Notes: generated by a model not told the origin, from the letters alone. A stretch of 64,000 bases of DNA from Heterostelium multicystogenum (GCA_003667245.1 RCNN01000006.1:124001-188000); one strand, 5' to 3'; positions 47,101-58,842 are shown, numbered from the stretch's first letter. Numbers and translations are program-made.

Positions 47101-48843
47101 ATCTAAAATCTCCCCAGTTTTATTTGAAAGTAGTGCAGACAAGTTAATCAACTTGTTGTTCCAGTCAAAGACTATCACCGATAGTATTGTTGAAATTATC
47201 AACAATGTTTCAGGTAATCTTCCAAAGTTGTCAAAAACCTCACTAAAGTATGTATTTCCACCTGAGCTAAATCACCCCAAAAACGCCTAACATTGATTAC
47301 TATTAGGAAACTTCAAAACGCATTAATCCATCTTTGTGAGATTGGAACACCTAAAATTGTAAAGATGTCTTTTAGAATTCTTGTAAAGTTGACTTCAAAT
47401 AAGGAGGAGCTTAGCAAGTTGATTGAAGATTTAGCTGGAAAATTAGTTTCATCATTGGAGAAACCCAAGAATATTATTGCAACCTTGACTTGTCTGGGAC
47501 TCATTGCAAGAAACCACTATACACTGATCGATAATGAAATGTACGAAGTTATCGAAATTTTTGTGTACAAGGGTATCATGACTGGAAAATCAAAGGTAGA
47601 TGTAAATATGAAAGAACAACTGAAGCACCATGATGTCCAGTATTCAAAGGAGGTTTTACTCAAACTCTATGGTATCTACTATCTCGGTAACTACTTACGT
47701 GGACTGCCAAATAAGCTGGTCACAAGAAAGACATTTGAGCTAGCGACCTACCTCTATGATTTCCTGTACTTGCCAGAGAGAACTGCAGGAATGAAACCAA
47801 TGGAGGCGTTTCATATCAAACTGGCGGTTAACATTGAAGTAATGAGAATGATTCGACAGTACCATCTCACACTCTGTTTCCAACCAGTTCATTTCATTGG
47901 ATTCTGCAATGTTGCTCTAATCAAGACAGAGCTGAGACACACTGATACATTGCAACACCGTTTCTTCCACAAGCTTGACAAATCGGTTAGACTAAACCGA
48001 ATTCCATTGCGTTTCATGGCAGCATTCGGATTGACAGCACAGCAACCCAACAGTATTGTTAACATGGTGAAGAAGCAGGTTTCCTCCATCATTAAGATGA
48101 AGAGAATGACAATTGCTCGTTTGAATCCGTCAACAAAACTTGAGGGAGAGTGTTACCCTGAAGACTCATTCTACTATTTCATCTATCTCATCGCACACAT
48201 GGAGGGAGTCGAAAATCAGTATCCAGATTTCGAAGAAGTAACGGTATACTTCAAACACTATACCAATATGATGATAGAAGAAAAGGACAATTATTCAGTT
48301 TTGATGAACTATCTTGTGTACATCCGTCAGTCTATCGATGCACTCGACCCATACTCCAAGAACACCAGAAGAGTTGCCAACCATGGTATCCACATCTTGG
48401 CTGAGGAGTATAAAGACAAGAAGTGGAAGGTACAGAAGTTCCAATCCCAGATGAACTTACCAAAAGAGTTTTACAACTATCAGCCAGATGCAGATTTTAG
48501 AGAGTATGACAGAGACACAACTGACAAATTACCTGACTTCTTCGTTGTTACAAACGGAAAAGGTGCAGATCGTCTCAACGAGAGCGTCTACTATTCGAGG
48601 AATACACCAAAAATCAGATAAAAAAGGAGTATCTCAATCAAAAGATGATTCTGAAATGGTTGAAGAACATGTGGATGAAGAAGAGGCTGGTAATGCTGAT
48701 GATCAATGCTTGAAGATGAGGAAGAGTCAAGAAAGGAGAATCCCGAATCCCCAAAGAGGGATACAGAGGAAGATTTAGCTGCAAAAGACGTTCAAGAAAA
48801 AAATAACGAACCTCATACAATGGACGAAGGTGCCGAAGAGTAA
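44182..48843 (+). CDS. pds5: Cohesin regulator PDS5
   Basis: HEAT-repeat protein that binds the cohesin ring and controls its release and acetylation. The first exon encodes 300 residues of Lys/Glu/Ser-rich disordered sequence, unusual because animal PDS5 carries its basic tail at the C-terminus. Then comes the conserved body: NTDKLIKRLT, LLVGCCLVELFRLSWPS, FVYHLFSLDELL, and HEAT units such as RVRDKDSNVRKIAVVTLSKVW. Introns are at 45085-45161, 47018-47095 and 47248-47307, all in phase. Frame breaks lie near 46435, 46787, 48618 and 48705. The C-terminus is acidic. Total about 1480 residues. With SMC3 as divergent neighbour, co-expression is expected. Confidence 0.88.
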
Positions 48844-48968
48844 ACATAGAATCTAAAATCCATAAATTTGTAAATAAACATTTCAAAACGATCCAAAATC
48901 TTTTAGCAATTAAAAGTTAAAAATAAACTAAGTTTTTTTAGTCACCGTTGTAATAATAAGATAGAATA

Positions 48969-50651
48969 ATGCAAGAAAACTCAAACAACAATAGATTAAA
49001 GTGTCAACAACATGAGAAGCGATGTAAATACATCTGCTATCAATGTAATTGTTTGATGTGTAGTTTATGTTATTATGATCACAGCAAACTTCATTCTGAT
49101 CATTTACAACAATGTGAACATATCAATGAGATAACACAGTCTTTGCATAGAAATAGAATCCATAACAATAACGATAGTAGTAATGATTAATTCATACATC
49201 AAGAAAAGATTAGGAAGTATTTGGACAATACTGAAAACATTATCATCTGAATACATCAGTTTATCATCAATTGAGAAGGAAATCAAAGAGTATTTCAAAC
49301 AGATCTATCATTATATCATGGAACAAGAACATCTATTGACAAGAGATATCATCAATGACAAAGAATCAATCGAACAAATAATAGAAAATAATATTGATCA
49401 ACTCAAACAAATCAATAATATCGTGAATATCATCGATCATAATCAACATGAAATCAATGATAATCATGATGATACATCATCAACTATCACTGATACAACT
49501 TCACAATACATGACAACAACATTGATATCATCAATAGAATCATGTTCATCTCTGTCATCATTCATCTTGAACAACAAACAAACAATATTCAATGATCGAT
49601 ACAATCAACGATATGATATCAATCAACTGATCAATCAATTCGACAATGATCATCAATCAATGATTCTATATCTATTGAATCAATTCAATCAATCATTCAA
49701 TCATAAATCCATCAGTGATATCAAACAACATTCATATTCATTGACAACCAAAGCATTCGATTCTGAATCAATACAAACAATCATCAAACAATCAATACAA
49801 TTATCAATCAAATCAAAGACAACAAACAATGAAGATGATCATTCAAACAAATCAACATATATCCTCACAACACACCGGAATAAAGGAGCAACACTCATCA
49901 ATCTTTCAAACAACAATTCAATCGAACAATTACAATTTGATTATTATTTCAATTCTACATTACAATCAATTATCAGAGTTGATGAATATATCTATCTATT
50001 TGGTGGTTTACATAATCAAACAAATGGACTCGATTCTCAATCAAATCTCAATCAATTGAACACATTGGTGACATGAAAGGTATTGATAGTGACACTTACA
50101 TATCAGTTTGTTATGATGGTCAAGATCATATCTATTTGGTTAATGGTTATTTCTCAAATCGAATTGATCAATTCAACATCAAAACAATGACATTTGAAAG
50201 ATATCATCAATTACCACAACATTATAGACAACAAGTATCAACAATGATCTTGAATGGAATATTGTATTCATTGTCATATGAAAAGAATATTCTAATTTCA
50301 TTTGACTTGACAAACAAAACCATTTCAGAACATCAATTGCATTGCAAACCATACACAGCATGTCATGACAACAATGGTCATTTCTTCATTCATTCAAGAA
50401 AAGATAAATGTTTCATCAAATACAATGTCTTGACTCAACAAACAACCAAACTCAATATGATACCTGCCAAAGATGATGAGGTATTTCCAATTTACCATTG
50501 TGTATCAGCAACAGAGAGTTATATTTATTCATTTGGTGGTAAAGAATATGGTAACTTCAAATATTCAATTGAGAATGATCAATCAGAACCATTCTATTTT
50601 GATGATCATTTTAGCAGATTTTTGTGTGGATCAATTGTTTATTCAAAATAG
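48969..50651 (+). pseudogene. B-box/kelch-like family copy D (mosaic)
   Basis: The start at 48969 leads to an intact B-box (KCQQHEKRCKYICYQCNCLM then CSLCYYDH). Frame breaks: one extra base near 49188 and one base lost near 50025, inside the LFGGL kelch turn. The later part reads DGQDHIYLVNG, FERYHQLP, YSFGGKEYGNFKYSIE and ends in SIVYSK. Up to about 49510 the DNA is nearly identical to copy A; between 49530 and 49690 it is nearly identical to copy E instead; the last part matches neither so well. Such patchwork points to gene conversion. Whether the copy is expressed is open. Confidence 0.78.
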
Positions 50652-50825
50652 ATTAACATCAAAATGACATCAAATTATTTATCAACAATAAATATTCATA
50701 ACTATTAGGATCTATTTATATATTATTGTTTTTATTTATTATGTATAAAATCAGTGATATGCTTGATGATGTGAAGATAAATTTCAATTTTGATACATTT
50801 CATATTCCTCCTCATAGTTTCCAAG

Positions 50826-51240
50826 TTATTGTGTCGTTGAGAAACCAAATCTATTGTTTGGTCCATTGTTCAGATGATCAATAGTTGATTGATTGTGTAT
50901 AGAATCAGTGATATGTTGATATCGTAGAATTCGGAACCAGGTTGTGGGACTATTGCAACTACCAATGTACATTCCTTTGAATTCCAGCTCTGAACAATGT
51001 TCTGTCCTATTCTTGAGAAGACAATGCATTATCTCCAGGTGGGTATTCAATCCTACATTCAGAGTTGTATACTCAGAGCATTATTCAGTTGTATTCTAAT
51101 CCTAAAACTTGACAATTTTGAAGTACCCATTCTCTGATGCCAATTCCATTGCTCTCACAGTGCAACCATCAGTCTATACTCATACATCCAAACTACAGTT
51201 GCCAAATGACCAAATCGTGATGTATCATTCATAGTCTTAT
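50826..51240 (-). pseudogene. Decayed ankyrin-repeat gene, relic 1
   Basis: On the reverse strand broken frames spell ankyrin-like pieces: SRFGHL, then GCTVRAMELASENGYFKIVK, then HLEIMHCLLKNRTEHCSEL. The phrases A-x-x-x-G-H-L-E-I-x-x-x-L and NRTExCS are typical of the large dictyostelid ankyrin/F-box-like families. Stops and shifts separate the pieces, so the gene is dead. A second, diverged copy follows at 51470-52190, aligned over some 290 bases (50955-51240 against 51672-51972). Confidence 0.65.
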
Positions 51241-51469
51241 GGTGCACCGGGTGCAAACAGAGAGTTTTAACTTGCTACTTGATCTACTGAAAGTAGTGTT
51301 ATCATTTAATCATTAAGTTCTCCTATTCCCCAAGAAGGATATATACTTCTCTTCCAATGAGCTTTGAATAAGGAGACTATGATCGTTGACATTCAATACT
51401 AACTAAACCGGAAAACATAAATAAAGGATAAATATATATCAATCTAGCACTTTACAATGTCAACTAAAA

Positions 51470-52190
51470 CATTAAATGATTTAAGATGATCAAGTTTACT
51501 TCGCGGACAATACCAAAGCTACAATCTTGGGAAGAAAAGGTTTCACTGTGTAGTGGAGCACAATCAAGAGGATAAAACAATCCATACACATGGTGACTAT
51601 TGGATCTACTTTGGAGATATAACATTGGATTGCACAACCAGTGGATACTTTGCATTCACATCGAATTACTTTCTTCTATTGCAACTACTATTGTACATTT
51701 CATTGAATTCTAGCTCTGAACAACTTTCGGTCCTATTCTTGAGAAGTCATTGCATTATCTCCATGTGGCAACTCAATCCTATAATCTGAGTTGTATACTC
51801 AGAGCATCATTCAGTTTAATTCTCTTGGTAACAGAAAAAGCTTGATGATCTTAAGTACTCATTCACTGATACCAATTCCAATGATCTCGATGTGCAACCT
51901 TTCAGTTCTATACTCATGAAGACAACAACAGTTTCGAAATGACCAAATCTAGTTACATCAATCATAGTATTCTGGGTGCATCAATTATTCTTTTGTAGAC
52001 ATTTCACTGTATCTACCTCAATTCATCATTCTTTGGAAGTCGATCATTTATCATCGATTTTGACCAATTTCAGATCTTGGTTTGGAAAGTCTCTTCAGAC
52101 CATCCGTTTCCAATGTCACTTTCACATCTTGGGAAAACTTCCTGGTTTTCATTACCTCAAGAGAGGAAGTATCAACAACTTTCTCAAGTG
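51470..52190 (-). pseudogene. Decayed ankyrin-repeat gene, relic 2
   Basis: Same family and strand as relic 1. Readable reverse-strand pieces are TRFGHFETV, KGCTSRSLELVSVNEYL, HMEIMQ and LLKNRTESCSELEF. Landmarks shared with relic 1 include ttgagaag and gagttgtatactcagagca. The part at 52000-52190 may be the former N-terminal region. Several stops make it non-functional. A forward open frame at 51553-51789 in this segment is a by-product. Confidence 0.6.
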
Positions 52191-52622
52191 ACAAGATCCT
52201 GATTTTTTGTCATTTCATTCTCAAGATAAAATGCTAGCAGATTTTTAACATACCGATTATATAAACTTATGTGCATCTCATATATGATACTTATTATCTA
52301 TTTTTAGGAAGTTTATTGTAACAATTTTAAATAACTATAGTAATAAATATAAACATTTTAATGTTTAATGTATTTAGAGGAGCTTCTAGGTATAAGTGGC
52401 TGATATCATTGTGAAAAGTTTGACCTAGGACATGTTCGTGGAAGGTTGTAAGAGAAGAATCACCTTTTTGATTTCAAATGGTTAAAGAAATAAGAAACCA
52501 CCAAAATATGTTGTTATCATGATTAAAAGACAATATAAGAACTTTAACTAACTGTTTTGAAGCAAAGATAGATAGTCTGCAAAAGCTTAAAGAAGGTTAT
52601 CAACCATATTAATTAAAGAATA
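52191..52622. other. Spacer before B-box copy E
   Basis: AT-rich DNA with no recognised gene. The sequence related to the B-box family begins abruptly at about 52623, so a duplication breakpoint is here. Confidence 0.5.
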
Positions 52623-53924
52623 CAGAGAACAACATCAATCAATTGAAACATCTCATCAATATCATCAATATCAATAATCATTTGAATAGTAGCAGCAGCA
52701 ACAACAACAGTGATAATAATGATAATACAACAGATGATAATCAAGATGACAACACAACAAACATTGATAGCACTTCACAATACATGACAACAACATTGAT
52801 ATCACCAATAGAATCATGTTCATCTCTGTCATCATTCATCTTGAACAACAAACAAACAATATTCAATGATCGATACAATCAACGATATGATATCAATCAA
52901 CTGATCAATCAATTCGACAATGACCATCAATCAATGATTCTATATCTATTGAATCAATACAATCAATTATTCTATGACAATACAATCGATGATATCAAAC
53001 AACATTCATATTCATTGACAACCAAATCATTCGATTCTGAATCAATACAATCAATCATCAATCAATCAATTAAATTAGCAATAAAATCAAAGACAACAAA
53101 CAATGAAGATGATCACTCAAACAAATCGACATATATCCACACAACACACTCAAACAAAGGAGCTACACTCATCAATCTTTCAAACAACAATTCAATCGAA
53201 CACTTAAAATTAGATTATAATTTTAATGGTACATTCCAATCAATTATCAAAGTTGATGAATATATCTATCTATTTGGTGGCTTGTCTAGTCGAAACAAAT
53301 GGATGCGATTCTCAATCAAATCTCAATCAATTGAACATTGGTATCATGGAAGGAATCGATCCTGACTATTTAATATCAGTTTGTTATGATGGTCAAGATC
53401 ATATCTATTTTGTTAATGGTCGGAAAACACATCGAATTGATCGATTCAAGATCAAAACAATGACATTTGAAAGATATCATCAATTACCACAACATTATGG
53501 CTTGCAAATATCAACAATGATCTTGAATGGAATATTATATTCATTGTCATATAATAATAATATTCTATTTTCATTTGACTTGAGAAACAAAACCATTTCA
53601 AAACAGCAGTTGGATTGCAGACCATTCACAGAATGTCATGACAACAATGGTCATTTTTTCATTCATGAAAATTCAATCAAAGATAAATGTTTCATCAAAT
53701 ACAATGTCTTGACCAAACAAACAACCAAACTTAAAATAATACCTGCCAAAAATGGAGAAGTATTTCCAACTTATCATCGAGTATCAGCAACAGAGAGTTA
53801 TATTTATTCATTTGGTGGCATCGAATATGGTAACTTCAAATATTCAATTGAGAAAGACCAATCAGAACCATACTATTTGGATGATAGTCTTAGGAGACAA
53901 TGGTGTCCATCAATTGTTTATTAA
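52623..53924 (+). pseudogene. B-box/kelch-like family copy E, 5'-truncated
   Basis: Homology to the family starts abruptly in the helical region; the B-box and the start codon region are missing. The first usable ATG (52643) gives MKHLINIININNHLN. The core is present with one change (TLISPIES instead of TLISSIES), then the kelch-like half with LFGGLSSRNKWMRFSIK. A one-base break lies near 53335. The end, YSFGGIEYGNFKYSIEKDQS and a stop at 53924, is normal. A protein without the zinc finger could still be made, but loss of the 5' end and promoter makes a pseudogene likelier. Confidence 0.78.
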
Positions 53925-54523
53925 TAAATAGATGTAACTCAGCAATTAAGATACACTCCTTTTACTCAATTGTACTTATTGTGCATATCATCGAATCAAT
54001 CGATTACTTAAATTCCATTACAAATATAGATTCTGAATACTTTCTTTTCCCCCAAGATAAACAAAATATATAAAATTATTGTAGCACACTTTGTTGTATG
54101 ACCCCAATTTGAAGTTATAATTTTATTAAATTAATACCCAATCATTGGATAGGGTGTAGTTGCTTGTATGTATCATTCTTTCCATTCTAAACAAATCAAA
54201 ACATGCTAAATGTACTAACCCAAAATAGGAAGTTATAACTTATTACACAAGTTATAACTTCAAAATGAACAAATGAATGATTATTGGTGGGACAGTTGCA
54301 ACAATACTAATTTATATGTTAATAGTACTTTATTTGTCATGTTTCGGGGAAGTAAGAAAATAGAATCACTTACCTGAAATATAACTTTTATAATAATCGG
54401 TTAATAAATATCAAAATCATTATGGAACAAGTTATATATAAATATATTGTTAAACAAACCAATATGTTTAATCTTATTTCTATTAAATAATCATTATTTG
54501 TATATTTTTATATTTGATAAAAT
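53925..54523. promoter_or_regulatory. Spacer and promoter of the secreted-protein gene, with hairpin
   Basis: A perfect inverted repeat sits at 54229-54241 (gaagttataactt) and 54249-54261 (aagttataacttc), separated by 7 bases. Each arm holds a 12-base palindrome, so the site is also two copies of the same dyad, as expected for a dimeric DNA-binding factor. A related gaagttataattt occurs at about 54112. No gene is seen. Confidence 0.5.
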
Positions 54524-55519
54524 ATGATAACTAAAATATCTATTACCAAGCATTTGCTCTTTCTATTTCTTGTTTGTTTTGTATCTTTGAACCTTGTTAA
54601 AGCAAACATTGAAGAGGTTGATGAGGCAGCACCTAAGTCTAAATATTACTTTTTGAATACTACTCATATTGTTTGTGTAAGAGGTAAGTACTTGCTATAA
54701 ATTACACAACTGCAAGAAAATGAGTATATACATCAATGGCTAACTACAATTCTCTTTTAAATAGCACCTTGTCCTTCTTGGTCGGTTACTCTTGTGAATA
54801 GCAATCAACCAAAGGTGATTGTTCATACCCTTAACTTTGCTAAGAATATTAATCAATCAGTTATATTAAATACTGACTTTGCTCGTGATACTATTCACTA
54901 TGGCTATCTCTCAACATCCACCCTCAAAGGAGAGACGAGTGTAACATTCAATATTGTCAGCTCCTATCGTATCCTCCCTCTCTCTAAACAGGATAGTGCT
55001 ACTCGCTCAGGTATCTACTACCAACTTGACTACATTAAATACAACTGTATCAGGGCACCATGTTTACCAGATAGCATTCTGGCCAGAGAGCTGAACACTG
55101 GCAAACAAGTACACAACAAGAAGTTCTTTGAAACATACTCATCCTACACTGCTTTCGACAAAGATTGGATGTACAACAAGATCTTTGACAATGTTGAGCC
55201 TGCCAAAGCCATTGTCCAAGCCAACCTCTTTGAGGACACTGTCATTGCTAAAGCAGTGTTTGTCAACGTTATCGACCCAACCAATAAATGTGACCCATTG
55301 CCAATTGTAGATTGTATCCAGAACTTTGTTCCAGTCTACACTCGTGACAACAACAGATGTCTTCATACGAATGGATGTGTTAAATCTGGAGTATGTACAC
55401 TAAGCATCCCTGTTTGCAATAATGGATACACTCTTCGTCAATTCAAATCTAGACCCAACGGATGTCCAACCTATCGTTGTGATGCTAGTTTTTTACCACT
55501 TCCAAATAGTATTTACTAA
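54524..55519 (+). CDS. Secreted Cys-rich protein with paired CxRAPC motifs
   Basis: Exons 54524-54683 and 54765-55519 splice in phase to 304 residues. A clear signal peptide (HLLFLFLVCFVSLNLVKA) is followed by a luminal or extracellular protein. Two similar motifs occur: CVRAPCPSW, formed exactly across the intron, and CIRAPCLPDS about 90 residues later. The C-terminus has six or more Cys (CKSG-type pairs, then CNNGYTLRQF and GCPTYRCDAS), suggesting disulphide-bonded knots. I recall a bacterial domain of unknown function (DUF6748) with a similar start, but the link is weak. Two N-glycosylation sites (NTT, NQS) fit secretion. No frame damage. Confidence 0.75.
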
Positions 55520-56202
55520 ATTTATAATAAATTTAATCCCCATTCTTGGATAGTTGTTTTACTAAATCATGAGTCAAAGTTCTTTTTTTTATGATCCTTT
55601 TCATCAATCATCTGTATCTGGTCTATATTAAGTATACTTCATACTTTTGTTAGATCAATATTAATTTTCATTTGGTTAATAATATAAAGTATGTTGATTC
55701 TAAATATTTATAATATTTGGGAATAATCTCATTTATAAATGTAATCATGTTTGGACTTATGAGGGAACCAAAACTAGATTGTAAGTCTCAACTTCTACAG
55801 GATTATATATTTACTTGTATGAAGTAAATTTGATAATAATTTTGATTATATTCAAGGTATTTTGAATAGATTGGAAATATTATTATATCTTTCAATATTT
55901 GAAACAAGACTATTATGATGATGGTGATGAAATATATAATACTGTATATGGTCTTAAAGATTCCATTTCATCACAAATTTAAATAAATTACTTATTTCTT
56001 TCATTTCTAATGTTTAATGAATCTTTTACAATAATATTTTAAATAGTTATTTGTATGTGATCTATATGTCCATTTATGAAATGAATGTTAGAATAAATTT
56101 GGTTTTATCCTTTAAAGTTTCTTAGAATATTTCCTATAAGAATAGGGATATCAAGTTAGGATCAAACAATAACATTTTTTGGAATTTTATTATCTGTATA
56201 GA
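55520..56202. other. Intergenic, no gene seen
   Basis: AT-rich spacer; it holds the 3' end of the secreted-protein gene and the promoter of B-box copy F. Confidence 0.5.
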
Positions 56203-57904
56203 ATGAGACCTTTACTATGTCAACAACACAACAAGACATTGAAGTTAATTTGTCTTAAGTGTAATCAATTGTTGTGTTCTAGATGTATCATCTTACACTT
56301 AAAGTCTCATAGTGATCATATAAGATACTGTGATCATGTGGATGATATCATTGAACAATTAAATATAGAAACAAATGATAAAATAAATATAGACAATGCC
56401 GATGTTCACACCACCATTAAACAAACACTTTCATATATATGGAACTCATTAAAGTCATGCTCATCAGAGATACAATCAATCACAACAACAGAGAATGAGA
56501 TATCAGAACACTTTTCACAATATCATCAATCTCTCATCATTGAAGAACAATTATTAAAGAATAAATTGGTTGGTATCAAGCAGACATTGACTGATAGAAT
56601 AGAAAACAACATGAACCAATTGAAATATCTCATCAATATCATCAATATCAATAATTATTTGAACAACTATAAAAATGATAACAAAATTGAAAATACAACT
56701 GATGATAATCAAAATGATACACCATCCACTATCACTGATACAACTTCACAATACATGACAACAACAATGATATCATCAATAGAATCCTCCTCTTCATTGT
56801 CATCATTCATCTTGGACAACCAACAAACAATATTCAATGATCGATACAATCAACGATATGATATCAATCAACTGATCAATCAATTCGACAATGATCATAG
56901 ATCAATTATATTATATCTATTGAATAAATTCAATCAATCATTCAATGACAATACAATCGATGATATCAAACCACATACATATTCATTGACAACCAAGCCA
57001 TTCGATTCTGAATCAAACATTGGACAATCAATTCAACTGTCAATCAATCCAATTAAAACAAAAAATGAGAAGTATCCAGACAAATTGGCATATATCTTTT
57101 CAACACACTCAAACAAAGGAGCAACAATCATCAATCTTTCAAACAACAATACAATCGAACAATTACAAATAGATTATGATTTCATGTGTACATTCCAATC
57201 AATGATTAAATTTGGTTTTTATATTTATGTATTTGGTGGCCACGTTCAACCAACCCAATGGATGAGATTCTCAATCAAATCGAAATCAATTGATTTCATT
57301 GGTATCATGGATGGAATTGATCCTGATAGTATGATATCAGTTTGTTATGATGGTCAAGATCATATCTATTTGGTTAATGGATATAAAACACATCGAATTG
57401 ATCGATTCAACATCAAAACAACGAGATTTGAAAGATATCATCAATTACCTCATCATTATGGCACTCAAGCATCTTCAATGATCATAGATGGAATATTGTA
57501 TTCATTATCAGAGAATAATTCTATTTTAATCTCGTTTGACTTGAAAAAACAAAACAATGATTTCAGAATATCAATTAGACATCGCAGTATCCCCAACTTG
57601 TCATGACAACAATGGAAATTTTTTTATTACAACAACAGATGAGTTTTACAAGTTCAATGTCTTCACCAAAGAAACAACCAAACTCAATGAAATACCTGCT
57701 AAAGATGGAGAAGTATTTCCAATTTACTCTCGAGTATCAGCAACAGAGAGTTACATTTATTCATTTGGTGGTATAGATTTTGGAAACTTCAAATATTCAA
57801 TTGAGAATGATCAATCAGAACCATTCTATTTTGAAGATACATTAAGAAGGGAGTCTTTTGCATCCCTATATTATGAAATTGATATCAATCAAAATAATCA
57901 ATAA
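56203..57904 (+). CDS. B-box/coiled-coil/kelch-like protein, copy F (best preserved)
   Basis: The ATG at 56203 gives MRPLLCQQHNKTLKLICLKC and a complete B-box (C-x2-H, C-x2-C, C-x2-C, then H and H). A helical region of about 120 residues follows, then the family core TSQYMTTTMISSIES, and the kelch-like half with YVFGG, WMRFSIKSKSIDFIG, DGQDHIYLVNG and YSFGGIDFGNFKYSIE. The only lesion is an A6 run at 57544-57549; with one A fewer the frame continues as NKTMISEYQL. This is likely an error, so copy F is my best candidate for a working gene of about 565 residues. Role unknown; a TRIM-like scaffold is inference. Confidence 0.82.
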
Positions 57905-58088
57905 ATATGTTTCATTTTTTAATATTATTAAACATATCAAATATTAATTACTTTATTACAAGACATCATCAAAGGTTCCAACCACTAATTTTAACAAATT
58001 GATAATTTTCTTTTTAAAATTTTGGCTGAATAGATTATTGTTTGTAAACTACTTGTTAATTAAATTGTTTAATAAAAGGAAAACGAAA

Positions 58089-58842
58089 ATGCTAAAGATA
58101 TTATCTATTATAGTTTTATTATTCTTTTTTATTATTTATTGTGAAGGGTAATATTCTAGATATGTAGCATCAAAATATGTATCTATGAGATCAAAAAGTT
58201 CTTGGGATTGTTTTGACGTTTGGAACTTGAATGGTTCAAAGAATAGATTATCACATTCCTCTTCTCCAGGGATTTATATTTATTTTTTGGAATCAACCAT
58301 ATTAATAAATGGAAATATTTTTAAATCTCTAGAAGTTTCCTACATAGGAAGCTCAAGTAAATCAATTTCAGATAGACTATCGGATCACATTAGTAAGAAA
58401 GGTATTATGGAATGGATCAAATTCAATCAATTTAACAAACACCAGAGTTTCAACAAAATTAGTTTTAAAAATGGAAACTCAAAGAAGATTTCTTCAATCC
58501 AACAAAATTTGTTTACTTAAATTAGATCCTAATCAAACTGGAAATTTAAAGAATGGTGGATTAAATAATTATGATGCTGTATTATTGGAATCCAAGTTAC
58601 TTATTGTATTTTCCACAATAATCAACGATCCTGATCATGGAGGAGTGGCATTTGATAATCAAAGAATGTATGGTAACAACAATCTTCCAATTGATATCTT
58701 AGAAACTGTAGAGTCATGGTTGGACAAATATATAGAGTCTGCAATAATAGATTATCCTTTTGATTTTATTCAAGGTGACTTGGGTAGATTAGATAGTCCA
58801 TCAAATAACTCATTCAATGCTCAAAATTATTTTCAACCTTGA
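58089..58842 (+). CDS. GIY-YIG nuclease-fold protein, possible secreted form (stop and frame break)
   Basis: From 58089 a 20-codon segment (MLKILSIIVLLFFFIIYCEG) looks exactly like a signal peptide, then TAA (58149-58151), and the same frame continues. If the TAA blocks reading, the start is the ATG at 58185. The domain opens with SPGIYIYFLES (GIY) and continues EVSYIGSSSKSISDRLSDHI (YIG, plus the catalytic-type Arg and His). After an A5 run at 58467-58471 the frame changes, and AVLLESKLLIVFS supplies the Glu expected for metal binding. All key positions of GIY-YIG nucleases are thus present. It is stand-alone, without reverse transcriptase or UvrC parts. Confidence 0.6.

Noticed and set aside
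6543..57904. B-box family copies as a transposon
   Set aside because: No terminal repeats, no target-site duplications that I could see, and no transposase or reverse transcriptase in any copy.
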